From contig NZ_JACSNZ010000013.1 in NCBI RefSeq assembly GCF_016902575.1, positions 1 to 48,570 of the forward strand: 48,570 bases of DNA. Reading direction: 5' to 3'. Positions 6,352-14,300 of the stretch are shown here, in pieces (the stretch's first letter is position 1; each line of letters opens with the position of its first letter). Made by a program: the position numbers and the translations under genes. The stretch comes from Pseudoflavonifractor capillosus. GTDB taxonomy: Bacteria; Bacillota; Clostridia; Oscillospirales; Oscillospiraceae. Below the pieces are notes generated by a model. The model made no database searches and was not told where the DNA came from. It saw only the letters and a program-made list of their open reading frames with translations.

Positions 6352-7605
6352 TTATTTATATTCAGGGATATATAGACGATAATACTCTCTTGCTGCAAAT
6401 TGATCTGTCATTCCGGCAATATGATCACAAATTGTCCGAATAAAGCGTGGATCCTTTTGAATCTTCTCAACATCTAAAGTTGCACGATTAAATTCGATTC
6501 CGCTTCGGTTACAGTACTTTTCGAGGACATAGTCTGGCAATTGCTTGGGATGAGTAAAAAAAGCTTTAAAAAGTTGTTTAATTAAATACTCGGATTTAGA
6601 ATCTGAAATGCTGATTTGCTCAGAACATATTACACGATTAACTATCATGTCATTATATATACGTTTACGCGCACGTTCAACATCAGGCGATAGCATAACA
6701 CATTTTTCTTTGATACAATTGTCTAGGGTCGAATAATTAGGTGAATATGCATCTATATATTTTTCAATTTGCTTGGTTGATTCAATACACGCATCCTTAA
6801 TAAAAAAGCCGACCATATTCTTAATAATAAGTGATCGAGTATCATACGCAGGAGTTTTAGTGTTCTCGTTAAGAGAAATCCCACTTTCGCTGATAACCTT
6901 TTGCACAAATGGGTCATTACTGAGAGCATCAAAGGAGATAATCTTACTACGCACGCCATCTTCTATATCATGCGTACATTGTGCAATTTCATCCGCTAAT
7001 GCAACTACTTGCCCTTCCAATGTGAAGGAGGGGGCGTCCAAACGCATATTGTCAAAGTTACCTTCTGGAAAAACAATGGGAACTCCGCTTTTTTGGGTTG
7101 AGGTATGCTTCAGAATTCCTTCACGAACTGCAAGGGTTAGGTTCAGTCCAGCGTAAGAAGAGCAACGGCTTTCTAATTCATCAACTACGCGTAAGGACTG
7201 TAAATTATGTTTGAATCCTTGACTAATTTGAGTTTCCTTTGAAACTGCGCCATTCATCAAAATTTCATGTAAAGTTCTTTCACCTATGTGTCCAAAAGGT
7301 GTATGTCCCAAATCATGTCCTAATGCAATGGCTTCTATTAATTCATCATTTAAGCATAATGCCTTTCCAATAGAACGTGCAATTTGGCTAACCTCAAGAG
7401 TGTGTGTTAAGCGATTGCGGTAATGATCTCCCATATTAGCATTAAAAATCTGGGTTTTGTGCATCATACGCCGAAAAGCTCTTGAATGCATAATTCTGTC
7501 CCGATCTCTTTGGAAACAATCTCTCTTACATATGCCGCTTTCTGGATCCTCTGTATATCTCCGATAATTTAAGAAATTACTATCGTTGGGAGCTCCTTTT
7601 ATCAT
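6352..7605 (-). CDS. dGTPase-like deoxynucleotide triphosphohydrolase (HD domain)
   Basis: The 417-residue protein belongs to the dGTP triphosphohydrolase branch of HD hydrolases, which cut dNTPs to deoxynucleoside and triphosphate. The family N-terminal signature (RDRDRIMHSRAFRRMMHKTQ) is at residues 33-52, and the metal ligands are H68 (NRLTHT), H97-D98 (LGHDLGHTPFGH) and D205 (ALADEIAQCTHD). All key residues are present and length is normal. It is the second gene of an AT-rich leftward operon, 24 bases after a DarT-like gene. Some bacterial dGTPases act in phage defence by draining dNTPs; in this cargo position that role is plausible, though a housekeeping-like or self-protective role cannot be excluded. 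Confidence 0.88.
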   Translation of the reverse strand: MIKGAPNDSNFLNYRRYTEDPESGICKRDCFQRDRDRIMHSRAFRRMMHKTQIFNANMGDHYRNRLTHTLEVSQIARSIGKALCLNDELIEAIALGHDLGHTPFGHIGERTLHEILMNGAVSKETQISQGFKHNLQSLRVVDELESRCSSYAGLNLTLAVREGILKHTSTQKSGVPIVFPEGNFDNMRLDAPSFTLEGQVVALADEIAQCTHDIEDGVRSKIISFDALSNDPFVQKVISESGISLNENTKTPAYDTRSLIIKNMVGFFIKDACIESTKQIEKYIDAYSPNYSTLDNCIKEKCVMLSPDVERARKRIYNDMIVNRVICSEQISISDSKSEYLIKQLFKAFFTHPKQLPDYVLEKYCNRSGIEFNRATLDVEKIQKDPRFIRTICDHIAGMTDQFAAREYYRLYIPEYK

Positions 7606-7629
7606 CTATATTTCCTCCTCATGTAAATA

Positions 7630-8301
7630 TCAGAAATGAAATTTATGATAAACATACCCTTCTTTGTATGATCTGTATTGCTGGTGGCAACTACACCCTA
7701 AAGGGCATTGGCGAATTTCTAAACATACCCATGGTGCATATTTCTCTATTAAGAACTGTAGATGACAATATGCATTTTCAAAATAACTCGTATTGTCTAT
7801 CATAGGATTATCTATAATTATCTTTTCCAAATAATCAAAAGGAAGTGCCTCTGTTTGATGTCGCAGCGTTATATGTTGAGTAAAGTCGCCCTTAGTATAT
7901 CCAAAGTATAATTCTTCTTCAGATGAAAAGTATCGTCTATTTTCTGGAGTATTTGGGAACCAGCGAATTGGATTATCTTTTGTAATTTGTATTGTTCCTT
8001 CAGGCAATGTTTCTAGCACATCAGTAGAATAAACAAACACAATGGGACCATAATGATTTATTTTTCCAATTCTTTCATGTATATCAACAGAATCGAAGAA
8101 AATATCATAATAAACATCTAGCAGCTTATCGGTAGCATCAGTTTCTTGGGGGGTCTGATAAAGGCCAAAATCTTCAACTGCCCCTCGGGAGAGCAATCCT
8201 CCATTTTCCAAAAATGTACAAGCGGTAGCCATGGAATTGGCATGATATAAATGGGCGACTTCTTTTTCCAATAGAATTCGCTGAATATCTTTATTCGTCA
8301 T
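7630..8301 (-). CDS. DarT-like (DUF4433-related) putative ADP-ribosyltransferase
   Basis: The ~224-residue protein is only tentatively recognised. The N-terminal VAHLYHANSMATACTFLENG and following GLLSRG resemble the 'LYH...NL..IL..GLLSR' start of DarT, an NAD-dependent enzyme that ADP-ribosylates thymidine in DNA. FVYSTDVLE and the later HITLRHQTEALPFDYLEKII recall the middle strand and the 'R-Q-x-E' catalytic region. The C-terminus carries a cluster CPLGCSCHQQ. No DarG macrodomain antitoxin is seen; the partner in the operon is a dGTPase. A TTG at 8307 has better spacing to GGGAAG than the ATG used here, so the start is uncertain. It could be a different ART-fold enzyme. Confidence 0.5.
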   Translation of the reverse strand: MTNKDIQRILLEKEVAHLYHANSMATACTFLENGGLLSRGAVEDFGLYQTPQETDATDKLLDVYYDIFFDSVDIHERIGKINHYGPIVFVYSTDVLETLPEGTIQITKDNPIRWFPNTPENRRYFSSEEELYFGYTKGDFTQHITLRHQTEALPFDYLEKIIIDNPMIDNTSYFENAYCHLQFLIEKYAPWVCLEIRQCPLGCSCHQQYRSYKEGYVYHKFHF

Positions 8302-8318
8302 ATCCAAAAATCACTTCC

Positions 8319-8369
8319 CAAAATGCAACACATTTTGTTTATTATAGCAGAAATTTTTGGTGTATGGAA
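8319..8369 (-). promoter_or_regulatory. Promoter region of the DarT-like/dGTPase operon
   Basis: On the minus strand TATAAT (8341-8346) is preceded at 17 bases by the weak -35 hexamer TTCCAT. Between the start site and the first gene, CAAAATG (8319-8325) and CATTTTG (8331-8337) make a perfect 7-bp inverted repeat with a 5-base loop, which may be an operator or a 5' UTR hairpin. Confidence 0.5.
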
Positions 8370-8448
8370 GTGCATGTAATGAGTGTTTATTAAGAATCTT
8401 TGCCTATTTGATGTAAAACACTCAGGTGTGAAAACCTTCTTTTATGGG

Positions 8449-8508
8449 TCGATAAATAAAAAATGGGAGCGTCACCACCAGACCACTTTAATCTGATGAT
8501 GGCGCTCC
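8449..8508 (-). terminator. Terminator at the end of element A's leftward operon
   Basis: GGGAGCG... at 8465-8482 pairs with ...CGCTCCC at 8491-8508 in an 18-bp stem with three mismatched or wobble positions. On the minus strand it is followed by ATTTTTTATTTAT. It ends the long operon whose last gene stops at 8634 and separates it from the cargo operon. Confidence 0.8.
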
Positions 8509-8633
8509 CTTTGTCTAAAGGTGAAAATCCAGCGGTTTCCCTATGCAGAAACACCTTACCGCCCCACATGGAAAATCATACTGCCCCTACACGGAAAAGC
8601 TGACACAGGCGATTTCTTCGGCCATTTAGAACC

Positions 8634-8810
8634 CTAATTCCTGCACTTTTGGGAGCGGCGGGAAAGATAGTGCGGGCAGGACACTACTACCGCCCTGAAA
8701 CTCTGCTTACAGGGATGGATACAACCCTTGCAGAGTTTGTTATACCGGCGCCTGCCGTTCTCGCCCAGGAAGAATGACCATTCCAGACGCCATTTCTTGC
8801 TCCGGCTCAT
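8634..8810 (-). CDS. Small cysteine-rich element protein, copy in A
   Basis: A 58-residue basic protein with the cysteine pattern LCKGCIHPCKQSF...SCPHYLS, which suggests a bound metal. It is clearly related to the protein at 32215-32406 in IME B (shared N-terminal SFFL-x-E-x-GR and CKQSFRAV-x-V-x-CPHYLS). The function is unknown; the conservation between two unrelated elements suggests a regulatory or DNA-associated role in mobile elements. The ATG overlaps the stop of the ArdA-fusion gene (ATGA), so it is coupled to it. A longer in-frame extension (to 8876) overlaps the upstream gene and was not used. Confidence 0.75.
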   Translation of the reverse strand: MSRSKKWRLEWSFFLGENGRRRYNKLCKGCIHPCKQSFRAVVVSCPHYLSRRSQKCRN

Positions 8811-10666
8811 AAGTCGCCCAGCTCCGGGGGCTTCTTCTGCGGGGCAGGCTTGTCCGGGCCTTTCCGTTCCGCGCACTCCCGTTTTGCGTCCTCCAGCCGA
8901 TCCCGGATAGAGGGCTTTTTCTCCGGCGTGGTCCTGCGCACCTCGGCCTTGGCTTTCTCCAATTCTTCCCCACGGCGGCCGTTGTTGATGATCCCGTCGA
9001 TCATGCCGTAGTCATCCTCCAGGGTCATTTCCGCCGTGCGCAGCGGGTTTTCCGGCTCCACGGGGACGGACACGATCTGCCCATTGATGCTGGCGAACAG
9101 CTCCGGCCGCTTGAATTGCTCGGTGTACTTCTGGATCATGTCCAGGGGCAGGGACGCGAAACTCTCCGGCCCCAGGCCCACCACCAGGAAGGTGCCCGCC
9201 ACAATGTCGTAAATCTCGCCATGCTCGTCCCGGAGGGAACGGTTCAGGTCCAGACCGATGAGCTTGCCTTCATCATTCAGCACCAACCCCACCGGATCGT
9301 CAAAGGGATAGGAGGCGGCAATATCGCCGCCCACCTCCGCTTGCAGCGCATGGAGACCAGGATCGATCTCCTTCACATAGGGTTCCTTCATAGGCTCCAC
9401 CACCAGGACGGTCAACTTCTCCGGCGCGGTATGTTCGGGGGCGTCTCCGCTGGGGATGGCAAAGGCGCGGCTACCGTTGGCCATGATGAGATATTTCCCA
9501 TCTTCCGACTCGTGGTGGAAACCGTATCCGGCCGCCTCCATCTGTTCTCGGCTCATATCCGTCACATGGAAGGTGCCTCTGGGGGTCCGCACCGTTTCGC
9601 CGGTCTCACGGTCGTCCGGGGTGGGCGCCGCTTGCTGACCGTACAACTCCGCCTCATACTCCCGGTTTGCCTGTTCCGCAAAGGCCAGCATCTCATCCAC
9701 ATGGGACTGATCCGGGTTTTCGATGGCCTCCCGAATCACCTGCGGGTCCACATCCAAATATGCCTCGTAGCCCACAGCCTCCTTGAACTTCTCCAGCTCG
9801 GAGGGAAGGTAGTCCTCTGGGGTCTGGCCCAACGCTTTCAGCTTTTCTTCCAGAGGGGCAATGCGGCAATCGGAAAGTTTCTCGTAGATTTCTTCCTTTG
9901 CCGCGTGTTCCTCCGGGTGCTCGGCGGCATACTGCGGGTCGTGCTGCCGGAAAAACTCGTCCATATCGTAGGCAAGGTCCATGGCCCATTCCGAAATTTC
10001 TTCTTCGGGGATGTCGTCCTGGAAGGTCATCACCCGGTATTCCTCCGGGATGCTGCCGCGCTCGCCATCGTAATACTCATGGAAGCTGTCCCCGGTGTCC
10101 CGCACATAGCCCAGGTCGGTGAACTGGCCGCTTTCCTCCAGGGCGATGTCCCGCCCATAGGCCTCATAGTCGATGTAGTTGCGCAGATGCTCCGGTACCT
10201 GCATGGCGTCCAGTTCCTCGATGTAATACCGTCCCAGATCGTCGTAGTCGTGGATGTCGGGGTAAACATCGTAGCAGTCCAGGTTCTCCGTCAGGTTGAT
10301 AAGCTCCTGGATGCTGCCCGTGTGATCGCCGATCTCCATAGCCGCCTGGAACCGCTCATATTCGTCCTGACTCATGTCATCCAGCTTGGAGGCCAGATAG
10401 TTCAGTTCGTCCAGGTTGGCATACTCGCCCAACAGGTCATAGAGGCCGTCCACATAGCAGTCGTAGTCCGTGATGAACCATTCCTCATAGGTCTGCCCGA
10501 AGTCGTCCTTCGCACCGATCCCGATACGCTCAAAGACCTTTTTCAGTTCCTCCGCCGTGGTGGGGAACTTCACCCATTCGCCCACAAGGGCACCCTCGTT
10601 ATATTTGCCCAGGTTGGTGATGAAAGCGGCAAAGGGATAATCTTTGTCATAGTCATAATGGGGCAT
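8807..10666 (-). CDS. ArdA antirestriction / DUF3846 multidomain protein
   Basis: The 619-residue acidic protein combines several modules. Residues 10-170 match ArdA antirestriction proteins (AAFITNLGKYNEGALVGEWV, and the acidic TDYDCYVDGLYDLLGEYANL), which mimic B-form DNA and block type I restriction enzymes. Residues about 430-545 (KLTVLVVEPMKEPYVKEIDP on) match DUF3846. The C-terminal ~70 residues carry the KKPSIRDRLEDAKRE motif seen also in the next gene upstream and in PcfB. The role would be to shield entering element DNA. The gene is coupled to the small Cys-rich gene after it. Domain calls are good for ArdA; how the parts cooperate is unknown. Confidence 0.8.
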   Translation of the reverse strand: MPHYDYDKDYPFAAFITNLGKYNEGALVGEWVKFPTTAEELKKVFERIGIGAKDDFGQTYEEWFITDYDCYVDGLYDLLGEYANLDELNYLASKLDDMSQDEYERFQAAMEIGDHTGSIQELINLTENLDCYDVYPDIHDYDDLGRYYIEELDAMQVPEHLRNYIDYEAYGRDIALEESGQFTDLGYVRDTGDSFHEYYDGERGSIPEEYRVMTFQDDIPEEEISEWAMDLAYDMDEFFRQHDPQYAAEHPEEHAAKEEIYEKLSDCRIAPLEEKLKALGQTPEDYLPSELEKFKEAVGYEAYLDVDPQVIREAIENPDQSHVDEMLAFAEQANREYEAELYGQQAAPTPDDRETGETVRTPRGTFHVTDMSREQMEAAGYGFHHESEDGKYLIMANGSRAFAIPSGDAPEHTAPEKLTVLVVEPMKEPYVKEIDPGLHALQAEVGGDIAASYPFDDPVGLVLNDEGKLIGLDLNRSLRDEHGEIYDIVAGTFLVVGLGPESFASLPLDMIQKYTEQFKRPELFASINGQIVSVPVEPENPLRTAEMTLEDDYGMIDGIINNGRRGEELEKAKAEVRRTTPEKKPSIRDRLEDAKRECAERKGPDKPAPQKKPPELGDL

Positions 10667-10678
10667 AACGACACCTCC

Positions 10679-11212
10679 TTACAGTTCCGGCGCAGACTTT
10701 TCCCGATGGGGCTGCGCCTTGCTCTGGTTGGCACATTCCTTCCGGCTCTGCTCCAGCCGCTCCTTGATGGAGGGCTTTTTCTCCGTCTGCCTCTCTCTGG
10801 GGTGCTCATGTTCCCACTCGTCGCCGGAAAGGGTGAGATACCCTTTACTGGTGAAGCACCCCTGTTCCTCCTGCATGGCATGATCGCCAAAGGGAACGGG
10901 ATCAATGGCGTCCAGCAGCTCCGGGGGCAGAAGGACGTCCAAATGCTGCGCCAGATAGCGCCAGCCCACATCCTCCACCTTGCAGATGTTGGACTCCAGG
11001 ACAAAATACTCGGTGTTGGCGGGAAACTCTCGGAACTGCTCCCAAGTGGTCAGGCGGAAGGGAGACTCCTGCACAGCGGCCAGAAGATCCCTATCCTCCG
11101 GGGAGAGGGAGGACAGAGCTCGGAGCGTTGCCTCCAGCTCCGCAGGTTCCCTCTCCTGGGGGAGCATTGCTTTCAGATCGTTCAGCGAAATATCCAATTT
11201 ACTTTTTGCCAT
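10679..11212 (-). CDS. Conserved ICE protein with C-terminal KKPSIKERL motif
   Basis: The 177-residue acidic protein is found in this operon position in related elements but has no function that I recognise. Its middle part (residues 55-125, FRLTTWEQFREFPANTEYFV, VEDVGWRYLAQHLDVLLPPELLD in two pieces) is globular, and the end carries the basic EKKPSIKERLEQSRKECANQ motif shared with the ArdA fusion. The start overlaps the topB stop by 14 bases and the ArdA gene follows after 12 bases, so all three are co-expressed. An antirestriction partner role is a guess from the context. Confidence 0.7.
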   Translation of the reverse strand: MAKSKLDISLNDLKAMLPQEREPAELEATLRALSSLSPEDRDLLAAVQESPFRLTTWEQFREFPANTEYFVLESNICKVEDVGWRYLAQHLDVLLPPELLDAIDPVPFGDHAMQEEQGCFTSKGYLTLSGDEWEHEHPRERQTEKKPSIKERLEQSRKECANQSKAQPHREKSAPEL

Positions 11213-13301
11213 TCACACCTTCCTTTCGCTTGGGAAACTCCAGTTTGAAGCGGACATACTTTTCGTCGGTATCGTCCAGGATCACCACGGCGTCATAGGT
11301 GGAACCTTTCTTCTCCGACCACATCCCCTTGACGGAAGTACGGCCTTTTTTCAGAAGGTCGGCCGCCATCTTCCGGGTCATTTCCTTGCGGCGTCTGGTC
11401 CAGAAACGGTCATTCTTCCACATGACAAACTGACAGGCACGGTCCGAACAGGCGAAGTTCTTCTTGCCCTCATAAACCGGCTTGCCGCAGCGGGGGCAGA
11501 GACCCACCGTCTCCTTCTCCGGCTGGAACAGCTTTTGCCCATCCTCGGAAATGTGGGAGTATTTCCGCACCAGCTCCGCCGCCATTGCCTCGATCCCGTC
11601 CATGAAGTCCTCCGGTGACGTCTGGCTCTTTGCCACCTCGTTCAACCGCTGCTCCCAATCCGCCGTGAGCTTGGGGGAGGTCAGCAACTCCGGCAGCACC
11701 GTGACCAGGTTGACGCCCGCTTTTGTGGGGATCAGGTTCTTGCCCTTGCGCTCCACGAATCCGCCGGACACCAGCTTTTCAATGATGGCCGCCCTTGTCG
11801 CCGGGGTGCCCAGGCCGCGCCGTTCCGCGTCCTCTGGGATGTCCTCCTTGCCTGCGTTCTCCATTGCTGCCAGAAGGGAATCTTCCGTATAGGGGCGCGG
11901 TGGCGAAGTGAAGTGCTCGGTGACAGAGGCGGTGACCGGCTCAAAGACCTGCCCCTCGGTCAAGGCCGGAAGGACGCCTTCGGCATCTTCATCCTCCGGC
12001 TTCTCCTTCAGGGAGGAACGAAACACCTCCTGGATGGCCCGCCAGCCCTGGGAAAGCACCTGCTTTCCCTTTGCCGTAAAGGTATGTCCGCCGCAATCGA
12101 AGGTGGCCGTGACTGCCTCGTACACGAAAGGCTCCGCCGCCGCACACAGCAGTTTGCAGCAGACCAGCAGAAGGATATTGCGCTCGCCCACAGGCAGCGC
12201 AGGCACATCCGCCTTTTCCAGTTCCAGGGTGGGAATCAGGGCGTGGTGGTCGGATACCTCCTTGTCGTTCACCAGAGCCAAAACATCGGGGAAAAACTCC
12301 GGGCAGGCGTCGAAGGGCGCCACTCGTACCGCCAGATGCAGGACCACGGAGGCGGTCTCCGCCATGTCAACCGTCAGATACCGGCTGTCCGTGCGGGGAT
12401 AGGTCAGCAGCTTCTTTTCATAGAGCGATTGGGCGTAGTCCAGGGTTTGCTTGGCCGTGTAGCCGAACACCCGGTTTGCCTCCCGCTGCAAGGTGGTCAG
12501 GTCGTACAGCTTGGGCGGCTTTTCCGTCTTTTTCTCCCGCACCACGGATACACAGGTTGCTTTTTTACCATCGCAGGCATCCTGGATGGTCTGAGCATCC
12601 TCCATAGCTGTGAATTTTTCAGAAACCGCCTCGGCTCCCTCCAGCGCCAGCCGCACATGATGGTATTTCTCTTTACGGAACAGGACGATCTTGTTGTCCC
12701 GGTCTGCCAGCATGGCAAGGGTGGGTGTCTGTACCCGCCCCACGTTCAGAGTGCGATGGTAGAGGACGGAGAACAGGCGGCTTGCATTGATACCAATGAG
12801 CCAGTCCGCCTTTTGGCGGCAAAGCGCCGACTGATACAACGGGTCATAGTCCCCGCCGGGGCGCAGATCGGCAAGGCCCTCCCGGATCGCCGCGTCCTCC
12901 AGCGAAGAAATCCAGAGGCGGGAGAAGGGCTTTTTGCATCCGGCGGCTTCATAGACCAGCCGGAAGATCAATTCACCTTCGCGCCCTGCGTCGCAGGCGT
13001 TGACCAGCTCCGACACATCGGGGCGTTCCATCAGGGAACGGAGAATGTGGAACTGGGCAGCCTTTTCCTCGGACACCACATAGCGGAAGGGGTTGGGCAG
13101 GATGGGAAGATCCTCATACCGCCATTTCTTGTAGCGGTCATCATAGGCGGCTGCGTCCGCCAGCCCCACCAGATGCCCGATGCACCAGGAAATCCGCCAG
13201 CCGCCGCCTTCAAAATAGCCATCGGCCCTGGATGTGACACCCAGGGCCGACGCGATGCTCTTTGCTACACTCGGTTTTTCACAGATCACCAATTTGCTCA
13301 A
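11199..13301 (-). CDS. topB: DNA topoisomerase III (type IA)
   Basis: The 700-residue protein is a type IA topoisomerase of the TopB branch carried by many ICEs, where it probably resolves single-stranded or catenated intermediates of transfer. The TOPRIM domain opens with KLVICEKPSVAKSIASALG and carries the acidic NACDAGREGELIFR motif near residues 103-116. The active-site tyrosine is in LLTYPRTDSRYLT near residue 310. The C-terminal zinc ribbon (CPRCGKPVYEGKKNFACSD) is at about residues 608-630. Length is normal, and no lesion is seen. It overlaps the DUF4366 gene upstream by 4 bases and the next gene by 14. Confidence 0.95.
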   Translation of the reverse strand: MSKLVICEKPSVAKSIASALGVTSRADGYFEGGGWRISWCIGHLVGLADAAAYDDRYKKWRYEDLPILPNPFRYVVSEEKAAQFHILRSLMERPDVSELVNACDAGREGELIFRLVYEAAGCKKPFSRLWISSLEDAAIREGLADLRPGGDYDPLYQSALCRQKADWLIGINASRLFSVLYHRTLNVGRVQTPTLAMLADRDNKIVLFRKEKYHHVRLALEGAEAVSEKFTAMEDAQTIQDACDGKKATCVSVVREKKTEKPPKLYDLTTLQREANRVFGYTAKQTLDYAQSLYEKKLLTYPRTDSRYLTVDMAETASVVLHLAVRVAPFDACPEFFPDVLALVNDKEVSDHHALIPTLELEKADVPALPVGERNILLLVCCKLLCAAAEPFVYEAVTATFDCGGHTFTAKGKQVLSQGWRAIQEVFRSSLKEKPEDEDAEGVLPALTEGQVFEPVTASVTEHFTSPPRPYTEDSLLAAMENAGKEDIPEDAERRGLGTPATRAAIIEKLVSGGFVERKGKNLIPTKAGVNLVTVLPELLTSPKLTADWEQRLNEVAKSQTSPEDFMDGIEAMAAELVRKYSHISEDGQKLFQPEKETVGLCPRCGKPVYEGKKNFACSDRACQFVMWKNDRFWTRRRKEMTRKMAADLLKKGRTSVKGMWSEKKGSTYDAVVILDDTDEKYVRFKLEFPKRKEGVNGKK

Positions 13302-14029
13302 TTCTGGTCCTCCTGTTCTTCCTGTTCAGGAACATCCTCGTTTTCGTATTCCTCGTCCTCGAACTCATAGTCGTCCGGGTCGGCGCTGACCTTTGCGCCC
13401 TGCTTGGGCTTGATGAACTTGATGTAGGCGAAGGCTCCGCCGCCGCCCAGAGCCGCCAGCAGCAGGATCAGCACCAGGGCGCCGCCGCTGCCGGACTCTT
13501 TCTCCGGCTCCGGTTCGGACTCCGGCTCCACCTCCGGCGCTTTCCCGGCGCACTCGCTCATATTCACCGCACAGACCGGACAGGCGGTATTCACCGCACC
13601 GGCCTGGCACTTCTCGGCGCAGGTACAAGCAGCGGGCTTTTCCTCTGTCTGTCCATCTTCCATCAGCGCCATCAGGTCGGCTTCATCCACCTGGTTCAAG
13701 AAGTGAACGGCGGTCTCCTTGTCCTCGTTGGACCGGTCGATCAGGATGTAAAAATAGTTGCCCGCTTTCGCGGTCACGGTGATAAGCTGCTTGTCGCCGT
13801 AATAGTCGTCCACCAGCGTGGCGTTGCCCTCCGGGGTCAGGGGCTGGCCATCCGGCTCCATGCCCCCGGTGGCGGGTTCCTCGGTGGGTTCCGGCGTCGT
13901 CTCGGCGGGCTCCCCGGTGTAATAGTCGCCATCCCCGCCGCCCGCAAAGGCGGTGACGGAGAAAGCGGTCATGCACAGTACAACCGCCAGCATCGCCGTA
14001 AACAGCCGGATCACTTTCTTATTCTTCAT
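13298..14029 (-). CDS. DUF4366 extracytoplasmic membrane protein
   Basis: About 243 residues with an N-terminal signal sequence (KVIRLFTAMLAVVLCMTAFS), an extracytoplasmic domain (about 70-125, with VTAKAGNYFYILIDRSNED), a Cys-rich and Pro/Glu-rich linker, and one membrane helix near residues 205-227 (ALVLILLLAALGGGGAFAYI) before an acidic tail. This is the DUF4366 family of conjugative elements; it is probably a cell-envelope part of the transfer apparatus. GGAGGA lies 8 bases before the ATG used; a GTG two codons earlier is too close to it. It overlaps DUF4315 upstream and topB downstream. Confidence 0.85.
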   Translation of the reverse strand: MKNKKVIRLFTAMLAVVLCMTAFSVTAFAGGGDGDYYTGEPAETTPEPTEEPATGGMEPDGQPLTPEGNATLVDDYYGDKQLITVTAKAGNYFYILIDRSNEDKETAVHFLNQVDEADLMALMEDGQTEEKPAACTCAEKCQAGAVNTACPVCAVNMSECAGKAPEVEPESEPEPEKESGSGGALVLILLLAALGGGGAFAYIKFIKPKQGAKVSADPDDYEFEDEEYENEDVPEQEEQEDQN

Positions 14030-14300
14030 GGTCACTGTCCTCCATATCCTCGTCGTCAGGGTCCGGCGTCGCCTCCGCCTCCATCATCCCGTCGGGCAGG
14101 GTGATCAGGCCGCTGGCGTAGGCCTTCAGGAAGGCGGTCAGCTCCTTGTTGTCCATGCGCACCGCCTTGACCATGCGGACGATCTCCAGGTTTTCTTCCT
14201 CGGTGAGCTGCGCCTCCAGCTCCCGAAGTCGCTTCTGCTGGGCGGAGATCTTCTCCTTCGTCTTTTCGATGTCTTTGCGAATCTTCTCAACCGTTGCCAT
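14019..14300 (-). CDS. DUF4315 family protein
   Basis: A 93-residue protein of the DUF4315 family: an N-terminal coiled coil (VEKIRKDIEKTKEKISAQQK...LRELEAQL) and a C-terminal stretch (VRMDNKELTAFLKAYASGL) followed by an acidic tail. The family always lies beside DUF4366 in Tn1549-type and CTn elements, and the function is unknown. The ATG at 14300 is chosen over one at 14321, since it matches the family start and overlaps the preceding gene by only 14 bases. It overlaps the DUF4366 gene by 11 bases. Confidence 0.85.
   Translation of the reverse strand: MATVEKIRKDIEKTKEKISAQQKRLRELEAQLTEEENLEIVRMVKAVRMDNKELTAFLKAYASGLITLPDGMMEAEATPDPDDEDMEDSDHEE

Noticed and set aside
7630..8301. The DarT-like/dGTPase pair as a classical DarTG toxin-antitoxin system
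   Set aside because: No macrodomain (DarG) is encoded nearby; the partner is an HD-domain dGTPase.
9116..11248. A 710-codon open frame on the plus strand, antisense to the ArdA-fusion gene and its neighbour
   Set aside because: It has no recognisable domain and is repetitive in His/Leu/Gln/Val. It is explained by the GC-rich codon use of the true minus-strand genes, which avoids stops in the opposite frame.
11913..13370. A 485-codon plus-strand open frame antisense to topB
   Set aside because: topB is intact with active-site motifs; the antisense frame is a composition effect.
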